From the NCBI RefSeq assembly GCF_016907755.1, contig NZ_JAFBCN010000001.1, positions 682,001 to 746,000 of the forward strand: a stretch of DNA of 64,000 nt, in the 5' to 3' direction. The position numbers and the translations under genes were made by a program. Positions 17,686-25,558 of this stretch are shown here, in pieces (within the stretch, counting starts at the first letter, position 1; every line of letters begins with the position of its first letter). Below the pieces are notes generated by a model. The model was not told the origin of the DNA, ran no database searches, and saw only the letters and a list, made by a program, of their open reading frames with translations. Origin of the DNA: Cellulosimicrobium cellulans. GTDB lineage: Bacteria > Actinomycetota > Actinomycetes > Actinomycetales > Cellulomonadaceae.

Positions 17686-18242
17686 GGTCCCCATCATCGC
17701 CCCGGGCAAGCACGTGCGAGCCCTTCCCCGGGATCGGGAAGGACTCGTGTACCCTGAAGGTCGCGCTCATGTCGCCGGTCGAGCAGACCGCGGCGTTCTT
17801 CGGTCCTCAGCATCGAAGCAAGACCGTGCGCGCCCGGCAGCAGACGCTGCCGTCGAGATCTCCGCCCACCGAGCGCGGAGCGAGAGCAGAGAACATCCTT
17901 TCTTCCCTTTCTGACCGCCCTGAGACCGCATCGACGGTCACGGGCACGCCCGGACCAGACCTCGTGCTGCGCCGCGCCGACGACGACCTGTGGGTCGCGA
18001 CGGCGGACGGCGAGTACGCCGGCCTGGTCACCCGACTCCCCGACGGCTTCCACGTCCACGACCGCTTCACGCGGCCGCTGGGCGTCGTCGTCGACCTCCA
18101 CCACGCGAAGCGGCACCTCGTCGCTCGACGTGAACGCCCGGCGGGCCCTCGCGGGACCCGCCCCCACGACCGTCGGCGCCCCGCGGGGCGCGACAACCGG
18201 ACCCGCGCTCGTGGGCCGGTCGCACCAACGAAGGAAGACACC
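17686..18242 (+). other. cspA upstream region holding a coding-like segment in frame with cspA
   Basis: This 557-base gap lies between divergent genes. A 7-bp inverted repeat (17722-17728 with 17736-17742) precedes TACCCT and ATG 17769. From that ATG the frame is open all the way into cspA. About 17960-18123 looks truly coding: nearly every third base is G or C, and the product reads [20 protein letters not shown] then [20 protein letters not shown]. After 18125 codon use decays. It may be a small unknown protein, a relic, or an extended N-terminus; a long cspA 5' leader is also normal for the family. Confidence 0.4.
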
Positions 18243-18446
18243 ATGGCTACAGGCACCGTGAAGTGGTTCAACGCGGAGAAGGGGTTCGGCTTCATCGCCC
18301 CCTCCGACGGCACCGCCGACGTGTTCGCCCACTACAGCGAGATCAACTCGAGCGGCTACCGCTCGCTCGAGGAGAACCAGAGCGTCTCGTTCGACGTCAC
18401 CCAGGGCCCCAAGGGCCCGCAGGCGACGAACATCCAGGCTCTCTGA
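18243..18446 (+). CDS. cspA: Cold-shock protein, CspA family
   Basis: 67 residues, the standard CspA length. Both RNA-binding motifs are present: [12 protein letters not shown] (RNP1) and DVFAHYSEI (RNP2). It is a single-stranded nucleic acid chaperone in the cytoplasm. GAAGGAAG precedes ATG 18243 at good spacing, so this start is preferred although the frame stays open far upstream. Two strong hairpins follow the stop. The long region before it could act as a cold-responsive leader. Confidence 0.95.
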   Translation: MATGTVKWFNAEKGFGFIAPSDGTADVFAHYSEINSSGYRSLEENQSVSFDVTQGPKGPQATNIQAL

Positions 18447-18453
18447 CCTCGCT

Positions 18454-18524
18454 CCCGCCCGGCGTGCAGCGCCGGGCGGGCGACGACGTCCCGAAGGGGC
18501 CGCGCCACCGCGCGGCCCCTTCGG
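18454..18524 (+). terminator. Tandem terminator hairpins after cspA
   Basis: An 11-bp perfect stem (18454-18464 with 18470-18480) is followed by a 14-bp perfect stem (18491-18504 with 18511-18524, 6-base loop). The second resembles a full intrinsic terminator. Confidence 0.75.
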
Positions 18525-18657
18525 CATTCCCGGACGGAACGCACGGCCGGCTTCGCGCGACTCCGGGCCCGGTCGAGGGCGCCCGCGGGTGCACCGGGGT
18601 GGGCGGGGCGCACTAGGCTCCTGAACGCACCACCGCACCGCGCGCGAAGGAGCCCGC

Positions 18658-19353
18658 ATGCACGTCGTCGTCGGACTGTTCCGGCTGTTCCTCGTCGTCC
18701 TCGCCCTCGTCGGGACGCGCGCCATCTGGCGCGACGGCGACGTCGAGGGACTGATCTACTTCACGAACCAGACGGGTTTCCTCATCGCCGTCGTGTTCAC
18801 GTGGGCCGGGGTCGCGTCGATCCTGCGCCGCCGGCAGCCCCCGGGTTGGCTCAAGGGCGGCGTGACCCTGTTCGCCGCCATCACCGGCCTCGTCGCCAAC
18901 CTCGTGCTCGCGCCCGAGGACCCCGGCGCCCCGGCCGTGTTCCTCGGCCTGACCGACGGCCAGATCGAGCACGAGCTCCTCCCGCTGGCGGTGTTCGTCG
19001 ACTTCCTCCTGCTCGACGCGCACCGGCGCCTGCGCGGCCTCGACGCCGCGCGCTGGCTCCTGTACCCGCTGGCGTACTTCGCGTTCACGACGATCCGCGG
19101 GTTCGTGAGCCCCGGCAGCGAGTACCCGTACGGGTTCGTCGACCTCGACGCCCTCGGGTGGACCGGGCTGCTCGTCAACGTCGTGCTCTACGGGGCGGGC
19201 TTCTTCGTGCTCGGCCTCGTCATCGTCGGGATCGACCGGCTCCTGCCCACCGGGCCGGCGATCGGTCGGTACGCCGACCGCTCGCCCGACCTGGAGTCCC
19301 CGGAGCCGGCGGGAGCGGCGGGCAGCCCGGACGACGCGTCCGCGTCACGCTAG
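18658..19353 (+). CDS. Pr6Pr-family (FAR-17a/AIG1-like) membrane protein
   Basis: 231 residues with six membrane helices. The family hallmarks are an early YFTNQTGFL, conserved QIEHELLPLAVFVDFLL in the middle and YPLAYFAFTTIRGFVSP later, matching bacterial Pr6Pr proteins. Human AIG1/ADTRP relatives are threonine hydrolases of fatty-acid esters of hydroxy fatty acids. The family's catalytic Thr/His pair could correspond to NQT and EH here, but this is inference. GAAGGAG precedes the ATG. The acidic, disordered C-terminus is cytoplasmic or external. Confidence 0.75.
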   Translation: MHVVVGLFRLFLVVLALVGTRAIWRDGDVEGLIYFTNQTGFLIAVVFTWAGVASILRRRQPPGWLKGGVTLFAAITGLVANLVLAPEDPGAPAVFLGLTDGQIEHELLPLAVFVDFLLLDAHRRLRGLDAARWLLYPLAYFAFTTIRGFVSPGSEYPYGFVDLDALGWTGLLVNVVLYGAGFFVLGLVIVGIDRLLPTGPAIGRYADRSPDLESPEPAGAAGSPDDASASR

Positions 19354-19363
19354 GGTGGCCGTC

Positions 19364-20059
19364 GTGCCCTCCCCGGTCGTCGGTCCGCTGCGCGTCGCCC
19401 GCGCCGCGCTCGTGGTGACCCTCGTGCTCGCGCTGACGGCCTTCGCCCACCGCGTCGCCGGGGGAGCCCTCCCCGACCCTCTGGTCCTCGCCGCGCTCGC
19501 CGCCTTCACGCTCGCCGGCACGACGGCGGCCGCGCGGCTGCGCTTCACCCCTGCCCGGCTCGTCGTGCTCCTCGGCGGGACCCAGCTCGCGCTGCACCAG
19601 GCGCTCGTCGTGCTCGCGCCCGTCGGGTCGTGCGTCCCGGTCGGGGTCACGTCCGGGCACGGCGGGCACGTCGCCTCGGTCGGCGACGTCGTGTGCGCGG
19701 CGCCCCTCGGCGCATCGGTACCGGCCGACAGCGGGGCGATCCTCGTGCACCCGGAGCACCTCGCGACGTCGGGCACCGCGGGGCTGTGGATGGTCGTCGC
19801 GCACGCGGTCGCGACCGTCGTGCTCGCGCTCGTCCTCGCGCGCGGCGAGCGTGCGCTCGAGCGGTTCCTCGCGTGGGTGACTCCGCGTGGCGCCCTCCCC
19901 GCCCTCGCGCCCGTGGCGCCGGTCGCACGCCCCGTCGTGCCGTCGACCGGTCCGGTGCGCGTCGCGTCGCGGTGGCGCTCGCGCCGCGCTCCGACCCGCG
20001 GTCCGCCCCGGCCGGCCGGCCCGTCGGGAGCACTGCTGCGCCCCCTCGCCGCGTCCTGA
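19364..20059 (+). CDS. Histidine-bearing membrane protein 1 of the copper cluster
   Basis: 231 residues from GTG 19364. TAGGGT ends 7 bases upstream, suggesting a leaderless start; GTG 19355 is less likely. Four membrane helices are visible, ending near residue 160, followed by a long basic, disordered tail. Histidines sit in or beside helices: H29, H78 (TQLALHQALVV) and H147 (VVAHAVATVVLALVL), and an outside loop holds SGHGGH. The gene at 20933 encodes a shorter relative with His at the same positions 29 and 78. I do not recognise a named family; being next to CopC and YcnI genes points to copper handling. Confidence 0.75.
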   Translation: MPSPVVGPLRVARAALVVTLVLALTAFAHRVAGGALPDPLVLAALAAFTLAGTTAAARLRFTPARLVVLLGGTQLALHQALVVLAPVGSCVPVGVTSGHGGHVASVGDVVCAAPLGASVPADSGAILVHPEHLATSGTAGLWMVVAHAVATVVLALVLARGERALERFLAWVTPRGALPALAPVAPVARPVVPSTGPVRVASRWRSRRAPTRGPPRPAGPSGALLRPLAAS

Positions 20060-20148
20060 CGCGGCCCCCGACGAGGCCGACCCGGTGACGACCGGGCCAC
20101 GGGGCACCACCGTGCGGCGACCGCCGCGCCTCGGACGGAAGAACCCTC

Positions 20149-20844
20149 ATGACCCTCTCCCTGCGCCGACCCCTGTCGGCCGTCCCCGCCCTCCTCGCGC
20201 TCGTCGCCGCCGCGGCGCTGGCCCTCGGCCTCACCGCCGCGCTCGCGACGCTCACCGCCGCTCCGGCCTCGGCGCACGACCGCATCCTCAGCTCGGACCC
20301 GGCCGACGGCGCGCAGCTCGCGACGCCCCCGACCGCGATCACGCTGACCTTCAACACGGAGCCGCTCCCCGTCGAGCCGCAGGTCGTGGTCTCGGACTCC
20401 GCCGGCACGGTCGTCACGCAGGGCGCGCCCGCGATCGACGGCAGCACCGCGACGTTCGCGCTCGACCCCGCCGTCGCGCTCGGCGGCGACACGTACACCG
20501 TCGCGTGGCGCGTCGTCTCGTCCGACGGCCACCCCATCGAGGGCACGTTCGCGTTCACCGTCGCGGCCCAGCCCGAGGCGCCGGTCGCCGAGGAGCCCAC
20601 GACGGACGAGGCGACTCCGGAGGAGCCCGCGTCCGAGGAGGCCACCACCGACGCGGCCGAGGAGACGTCGCCGGAGCCCGCGACGCCGGTGGCGACGGAC
20701 GCGGAGGACGGCGGCTCGTCGGTCGTCCCCGTGCTCGTGGGGCTCGGCGCGCTCGTGGTCGCCGCCGCGGTCGTCGTCGTGATCGTCGTCCGTCGCCGCG
20801 GCGCGGCGACGGGCGACGACGCGCCGCACGACCCCGAGGACTGA
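20149..20844 (+). CDS. CopC-domain copper-binding protein, membrane tethered
   Basis: 231 residues. A signal peptide ends at ASA|HDRIL, so the mature protein starts with the histidine (H43) that is the CopC copper(II) ligand. A second ligand lies in SSDGHPIEG (H128). The CopC beta-sandwich spans about 43-140. An acidic, Glu/Thr-rich linker and a C-terminal membrane helix (about 198-218) followed by RRR anchor it to the outer face of the membrane. It should bind or pass copper outside the cytoplasm. CGGAAGAA precedes the ATG. A terminator follows the gene. Confidence 0.9.
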   Translation: MTLSLRRPLSAVPALLALVAAAALALGLTAALATLTAAPASAHDRILSSDPADGAQLATPPTAITLTFNTEPLPVEPQVVVSDSAGTVVTQGAPAIDGSTATFALDPAVALGGDTYTVAWRVVSSDGHPIEGTFAFTVAAQPEAPVAEEPTTDEATPEEPASEEATTDAAEETSPEPATPVATDAEDGGSSVVPVLVGLGALVVAAAVVVVIVVRRRGAATGDDAPHDPED

Positions 20845-20858
20845 CCGTGCCGGCGCAC

Positions 20859-20887
20859 GCCGTCCTCCCCTGCCCGGGGAGGACGGC
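20859..20887 (+). terminator. Terminator after copC
   Basis: A 12-bp perfect stem (20859-20870 with 20876-20887) with a 5-base loop, 14 bases after the copC stop and just upstream of the next gene's promoter. Confidence 0.7.
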
Positions 20888-20932
20888 AGACGACCCTGCC
20901 GCGCGCACCCCTCCTGCCGCTAGGGTGCGTCC

Positions 20933-21469
20933 GTGACGTCGCCCGGAGCAGGGGTGCTCCGCGGCGTGCGGGTGCTGCTGCTCGCCGCCGCGGTCCTCGG
21001 GCTGTCCGTCGTCGCGCACGCGCTCGCCGGCGGCACCGACCCCGGTGCCGTCCCGCTCGGCGTGCTCGCCGTCCTCACCGCCGTCGCGGTGCGACCCCTC
21101 ACGCGCCGCCAGGTCGGGCTGCCGCGGCTGCTCGGCCTGCTCGGCGCGGGCCAGCTCGTGCTGCACGTCGTCTTCGACCGCTGCGCCGCGCTGTCCCCGG
21201 CCGACGCGTCCGCGCACGCGCACGCCGCCTCGCCGCTGACGATGCTCGGGGCCCACGCCGTCGCGACGCTCGCCGTCGCGCTCGTCCTGCGCTACGGCGA
21301 CGCCGTCCTGTGGCGCCTGTGGACGTGGCTCGCCGGACGCCGGGTCCCCGGCCGCCCGCGCGCCGTCGTCGTCCTCGCGGCGCCTCCCGCCGTCGGCGCG
21401 CTGCCGACGGTCCGCGACCTGCTCGCGCGCGGCGCCGCGCCCGGGCGCGGTCCGCCCGCCGTCGCCTGA
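20933..21469 (+). CDS. Histidine-bearing membrane protein 2 of the copper cluster
   Basis: 178 residues from GTG 20933, with TAGGGT ending 6 bases upstream (leaderless pattern identical to the gene at 19364). Four membrane helices are visible. H29 (VVAHALAGG) and H78 (GQLVLHVVFD) occupy the same numbers as in the first protein. H95 and H97 are in an outside loop (SAHAHAAS), and the last helix starts GAHAVATLAVALVLRYGD, matching AHAVATVVLALVLARGE. The two proteins are paralogs flanking copC. The conserved intramembrane histidines suggest metal binding or transfer. Function is inferred. Confidence 0.75.
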   Translation: MTSPGAGVLRGVRVLLLAAAVLGLSVVAHALAGGTDPGAVPLGVLAVLTAVAVRPLTRRQVGLPRLLGLLGAGQLVLHVVFDRCAALSPADASAHAHAASPLTMLGAHAVATLAVALVLRYGDAVLWRLWTWLAGRRVPGRPRAVVVLAAPPAVGALPTVRDLLARGAAPGRGPPAVA

Positions 21470-21638
21470 CCTCTCCCGGACGCTCCGCGGACTCTCCGCG
21501 GCGTCCCGCTCCCGCGCGCCTGCGCGTCCCGTGCCCACCCCGCCCGGCCGGCTCCGCCCGGCCGCCCCGGGGCGTGCCCTGACGTGCCGTCGAGCGCCGG
21601 AGCCCTCCCGCTTCCTCGTCTCCCCGAAAGGCACCACC

Positions 21639-22355
21639 ATGCGAAAGACCCTGCGCGCCGTCGGCGCCGCCGCCCTCACCACCGGGATCGTCGTCGTCGG
21701 CGCGGGCGCCGCGGCCGCCCACGTCACCGTCACCCCCGACACGACCGACGCGGGCGCGTACGCGCTGCTCACGTTCGGCGTCCCGCACGGCTGCGGCGAC
21801 TCGCCGACCACGAAGGTCTCCGTCCAGGTCCCCGAGCAGATCGTCACCGTGACGCCCACCGTCAACCCCGGCTGGGACGTCGAGAAGGTCATGGCGGCCC
21901 TCGACGAGCCGGTCGACGACGGGCACGGCGGCCAGTACACCGAGCGCGTCGCCGAGGTCGTCTACACCGCCAAGGCCCCGCTGCCCGACGGCTACCGAGA
22001 CGCCCTCGTGCTCTCGCTCAAGCTCCCCGACGCGGCGGGGGACACGCTCGTCTTCCCGACGGTCCAGGAGTGCGTCGATGGCGAGACCGCCTGGGTCCAG
22101 GTCGCGGCCGAGGGCGAGGACGGGCACGACCTCGAGGCGCCCGCGCCGCTGGTCGAGCTGACGGCCGCCGAGGGCGACGGGCACGACGCCGCGGCCGAGA
22201 CCGTCGCGGACGACGCCGACGCCGCGGCGTCCGCGGAGCCGGCGGACGGTTCCGACGGCGCGCCCGCCGCGCTCACCTGGACGGCGCTCGTCCTCGCGGC
22301 GGCGGGCCTCGTGCTCGGGGCGCTCGGGTTCGTGCGCTCGCGTCCGAAGGCCTGA
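21639..22355 (+). CDS. YcnI-family copper-associated membrane protein
   Basis: 238 residues. A signal peptide ends AAA|HVTVTPD, placing the YcnI (DUF1775) copper-ligand histidine at the mature N-terminus (H28). Two conserved cysteines are in VPHGCGDS and TVQECVDG. The domain ends near 170; a His/Asp-rich linker and a single C-terminal helix (about 207-228) then anchor it. Bacillus YcnI binds copper(II) through its N-terminal histidine and neighbouring Trp. AAAGG precedes the ATG. It starts a tight three-gene run with the CopC-CopD fusion and the second YcnI protein. Confidence 0.9.
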   Translation: MRKTLRAVGAAALTTGIVVVGAGAAAAHVTVTPDTTDAGAYALLTFGVPHGCGDSPTTKVSVQVPEQIVTVTPTVNPGWDVEKVMAALDEPVDDGHGGQYTERVAEVVYTAKAPLPDGYRDALVLSLKLPDAAGDTLVFPTVQECVDGETAWVQVAAEGEDGHDLEAPAPLVELTAAEGDGHDAAAETVADDADAAASAEPADGSDGAPAALTWTALVLAAAGLVLGALGFVRSRPKA

Positions 22356-22357
22356 CC

Positions 22358-24067
22358 GTGGGCCGCCCCTCGGTGCTGCGCCGGGTGGTGGCCGTCGTCG
22401 TCGGTGCCGCGGCCGCGGTCCTGCTCGCGATCCTCGCGAGCGGCCCGGCCGCGGCCCACGCCGTCCTCGTGGGCACGGACCCGCGGGACGGCACCGTCCT
22501 CGACGCGCCGCCCGACGCGCTGACCATCACCTTCAACGAGCCCGTCCAGGTCGTGACCGGCGGGACGACGGTCCTCGCCGCCGACGGCTCGCCCGTCGAC
22601 GTGGACGTCGCCGCGGTCGACGACGCGCTCGTCGTCACCCCGGCCACGACGCTCGACGACGGCACGTACGTCGTGAGCTGGCGCGTCGTGTCCCTCGACA
22701 CGCACCCCGTCGCCGGGGCCTTCACGTTCTCCGTGGGGGCGCCCAGCGCGACGTCCGTCGAGGCCCGGGTGGCCGAGCCGACGGCGGCGCTCGTCGCCGT
22801 GCGCGCGCTCGACCAGGCCGCGGTCTACGCGGGAACGTTCCTCGTCGCGGGACTCGTCGGGTTCGAGCTTCTCGTGCTGCACGCGTCGCCCGGGGCCGCG
22901 CCGGTCCTGCGCCGCCGCCTGCAGCGCGTCCGACGGTGGGCGCTCGTCGCCGCGGGCGCCGGCATCGTGCTCGCGGTCCCGCTCACCCCGGCCTGGCAGG
23001 CCGGGGGCGGGCTGGGCGCTCTCGTCGACCCCGCGACGTGGGCGGCGGGAGTCACGACCGACTCCACGCTCGCGGGCGCGCTCGGCCTCGCCGGCCTCGT
23101 CGTCACGACGCTGCTGGCGCCCCGCGCGGCACGGGAGACCCGGGCGGCGTGGCCCGCCGGGGTCGTGCTCGGCGCGGCGGCCCTGGCGCTGGGCTCGCTC
23201 GTGCTCGTGGGGCACACCCGCACGTTCGGCCCGCCCTGGCTGGTCGTCACGGCGGACGCGCTCCACGTCGTGGCCGGGGCCGTGTGGCTCGGCGGGGTCG
23301 TCGGCCTCGCGCTCGTGCTCGCACCGTCCGCGCGCGTCGACGCGCGGCGGTCGGCGGTCACCGTCGCGCGGTTCTCGGCGCTCGGCGCGTGGGTCGTCCT
23401 CGCGCTCGCCGTCACCGGGACCGTCCTGGGGTGGCGCATCCTCGGCACGCTCGACGCCCTCGTGTCGACGACGTACGGCCAGACCCTGCTCGTCAAGGTC
23501 GGCGTCGCGCTGTGCCTCGTCGGCATCGCGGCCTGGAACCGGTACCGGCTCGTCCCCGCGCTCGGCGACGACGGTCCGGGCGGGCACGGTGCCGGTGCGG
23601 CCGGGGCGACCGCGCGCCGTCGGCTCGGCCGGACGGTGACGGCGGAGGCGGTGCTGCTCGCGCTCGTGCTCGCGGTGACGGGCGTGCTCGTCTCGCGGAG
23701 CCCCGTCGCGGCGGACCCGGCCGTCGAGGAGGCCACGACCCCGGCGGTCGAGGTGGTCGAGGAGCTCGGCGACGGGACCCTGCACGCGCGGATCACCCCG
23801 GGGCGGGTGGGCGTCAACGCGCTCGAGATCGAGCTGCTCGACGCTGACGGGAAGCCCCTGGAGCCCGTCGCCGTGCCCGAGCTGTCGACGACGCTCGCCG
23901 ACCCCGCGCTCGGCCCGTTCACCCGTCCCCTCACGCAGACGGGGACCGGCGCGTACGAGGCGACGCTCGACCTGCCGATGGCGGGCGACTGGACCCTCCA
24001 CGTGAGCGTCCGGACGTCCAAGTACGAGAACCCGATCGTCGAGATCCCCGTGGAGGTGTCCTCATGA
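22358..24067 (+). CDS. CopC-CopD-YtkA fusion copper transport protein
   Basis: 569 residues from GTG 22358, 3 bases after the ycnI stop. Domain order: signal/anchor; a CopC domain starting at AAAHAVLVGTDP with ligands H34 and H116 (LDTHPVAG); about eight membrane helices of the CopD family (about 140-450), with LGSLVLVGHTRTFGPPW and ALHVVAGAVWLGGV supplying conserved histidines; and a C-terminal YtkA-like beta domain (about 470-569). This fusion resembles Bacillus YcnJ, a copper importer, with an extra YtkA domain. It probably moves copper across the membrane for extracytoplasmic or respiratory enzymes. Import versus delivery cannot be settled here. Confidence 0.9.
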   Translation: MGRPSVLRRVVAVVVGAAAAVLLAILASGPAAAHAVLVGTDPRDGTVLDAPPDALTITFNEPVQVVTGGTTVLAADGSPVDVDVAAVDDALVVTPATTLDDGTYVVSWRVVSLDTHPVAGAFTFSVGAPSATSVEARVAEPTAALVAVRALDQAAVYAGTFLVAGLVGFELLVLHASPGAAPVLRRRLQRVRRWALVAAGAGIVLAVPLTPAWQAGGGLGALVDPATWAAGVTTDSTLAGALGLAGLVVTTLLAPRAARETRAAWPAGVVLGAAALALGSLVLVGHTRTFGPPWLVVTADALHVVAGAVWLGGVVGLALVLAPSARVDARRSAVTVARFSALGAWVVLALAVTGTVLGWRILGTLDALVSTTYGQTLLVKVGVALCLVGIAAWNRYRLVPALGDDGPGGHGAGAAGATARRRLGRTVTAEAVLLALVLAVTGVLVSRSPVAADPAVEEATTPAVEVVEELGDGTLHARITPGRVGVNALEIELLDADGKPLEPVAVPELSTTLADPALGPFTRPLTQTGTGAYEATLDLPMAGDWTLHVSVRTSKYENPIVEIPVEVSS

Positions 24068-24684
24068 CCGGTCCCCAGCGGTCGCTCCCCGGGCGGCGCG
24101 GGTCGCGCGTCGTCCTCGCCGCGGTCGGCGCCGGCACGCTCGCCGTGCTGACCGCGGGCCCGGCGGGCGCGCACGTGCTCATCGAGACCGTGGAACCCCA
24201 CGGCGACGGCACGTCGACGCTCACGTTCACGTTCGACCACGGGTGCGACGGCGAGCCCACCGACGCGCTGCGCGTCACGCTCCCCGAGGGCGTCGAGGCG
24301 CTCGCGGCGGGCCAGCCGGACGGGTGGAGCTCCGACGTCGGTGCCGACGCCGTCGCGTGGTCCGGCGCGCCCGTGCCCGACGGCGAGCGCGCGGCCTTCA
24401 CGCTCGACGTCCGCGTCACGGGCGACGTCGGGCAGGCGTTCGTCTTCCCCGCCGTCCAGGAGTGCCCGTCGGGGGCGTCGTACGCGTGGACGGACACCGA
24501 CCCGTCGGGGGCCCGCCCCGCGCCGACGTTCGTCGCGACGGCGGCGTCGCTCGCCCCCGCGCCCGTCGCGGCGGGAGCGGCCCCGACGCCGACGGCGCCC
24601 CTCGTCGCGGCCGTCGTCCTGGGGGCCGCGGTCGTCGGGGTCGTCGGTGGGCTGTCGGCACGCCGCCTCGCGCGCCAGACCTGA
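24064..24684 (+). CDS. Second YcnI-like protein
   Basis: 206 residues, overlapping the previous stop as ATGA. The signal peptide ends GPAGA|HVLIETV, so the mature protein begins with histidine (H37). The YcnI/DUF1775 core shows DHGCDGEPTDALRVTLPEG and VFPAVQEC, with both cysteines kept. A short linker and a C-terminal helix (about 178-200) follow. It is a diverged duplicate of the protein at 21639 and is translationally coupled to the CopC-CopD gene. Two YcnI arms on either side of one CopCD transporter suggests two delivery partners or two substrates. Confidence 0.87.
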   Translation: MTGPQRSLPGRRGSRVVLAAVGAGTLAVLTAGPAGAHVLIETVEPHGDGTSTLTFTFDHGCDGEPTDALRVTLPEGVEALAAGQPDGWSSDVGADAVAWSGAPVPDGERAAFTLDVRVTGDVGQAFVFPAVQECPSGASYAWTDTDPSGARPAPTFVATAASLAPAPVAAGAAPTPTAPLVAAVVLGAAVVGVVGGLSARRLARQT

Positions 24685-24703
24685 GGGCGAGGCCGACCTG
24701 GTC

Positions 24704-24748
24704 GCACCCACCTCCGGCCTTCGCTCGTCCAGCGCCGGAGGTGGGTGC
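24704..24748 (+). terminator. Terminator of the ycnI-copCD-ycnI operon
   Basis: A 15-bp perfect stem (24704-24718 with 24734-24748) with a 15-base loop, 19 bases after the last stop codon. Confidence 0.75.
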
Positions 24749-24766
24749 CCGACGCTCTCTCCGGGC

Positions 24767-24863
24767 TTCCGCCACGTTCTGGCGCGACGTGGCGGAACGT
24801 GGAGGTGGTCCTCCTGATGGCGGGCTCAGAGCGCCTTCGCCAAACCGGGGCGAGACGTGGCGG
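24767..24863. repeat. TCCGCCACGT inverted/direct motif cluster
   Basis: TTCCGCCACGT (24767-24777) faces its perfect complement ACGTGGCGGAA (24787-24797). ACGTGGCGGA recurs near 24854, just ahead of the sigma factor gene. Three copies of one 10-base motif in under 100 bases could be operator half-sites or a small dispersed repeat. Confidence 0.45.
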
Positions 24864-24916
24864 AGCTTGGCGCAGTCGCCGTGAAACCGCAGAGGCACTC
24901 CCGGACACTACGGGGC

Positions 24917-25558
24917 ATGGACGGCGATCCGGACCCTGCCGACGAGCAGGGTGGCGCAGAGAGCGACGCCGCGCTGTGGACCGCCGCGCTCGGCGGTGAC
25001 GGTGCGGCGTTCGGCGTGCTCTTCGACCGGCACCGCGACCGCGTGTTCCGGCACGCGTACCGGCTCGTGGTCGACCGGCACCAGGCGGAGGACGTGCTGG
25101 CGGCGGCGTTCCTCGAGCTGTGGCGCCGCCGCACGTCGGTGCGGCTCGTCGAGGGCTCGCCCCTGCCGTGGCTCCTCGTCACGGCGTCGAACGTCGCGCG
25201 GAACGTCCGCCGGGGGACCGGACGCCACCGCCGGCTGCTCGACGCCCTGCCCCGGGGCGGCGACGTACCCGCTGCCGAGGACTCCGCGTTCGGCGACGAC
25301 CCGGCCGAGGTCGTCGACCCGGCGCTCGGCGCGGCGCTGCGCGCGCTGCCGGCCGCCGACCTGCGGCTCCTCACCCTCGTCGCGCTGGAGGGCTGGTCGC
25401 TCTCCGACGCCGCCGGGGTGCTGGGCCTGACGCCGTCGGCGGCCAAGTCTCGGCTGCACCGGGCACGCGTCCGGCTCCGCACCGCGGTCGGAGAGGTGGA
25501 ACCAGGACGGGCGAGGACGCGCCCGAGTGGTGCGTTCGTCGAAGGAGGGCGCTCATGA
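24917..25558 (+). CDS. ECF-type RNA polymerase sigma factor
   Basis: 213 residues. Sigma region 2 reads GVLFDRHRDRVFRHAYRLVVDRHQAEDVLAAAFLELWRRR, with the typical DAEDxxxxxFLxxW pattern. Region 4 contains LRLLTLVALEGWSLSDAAGVLGLTPSAAKSRLHRAR, the helix-turn-helix that reads the -35 element. It should redirect RNA polymerase to a small regulon. The downstream gene overlaps as ATGA and encodes a one-helix membrane protein, the usual position of a partner or anti-sigma. ATG 24917 was chosen because the upstream in-frame residues run through the repeat motif cluster. Confidence 0.88.
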   Translation: MDGDPDPADEQGGAESDAALWTAALGGDGAAFGVLFDRHRDRVFRHAYRLVVDRHQAEDVLAAAFLELWRRRTSVRLVEGSPLPWLLVTASNVARNVRRGTGRHRRLLDALPRGGDVPAAEDSAFGDDPAEVVDPALGAALRALPAADLRLLTLVALEGWSLSDAAGVLGLTPSAAKSRLHRARVRLRTAVGEVEPGRARTRPSGAFVEGGRS

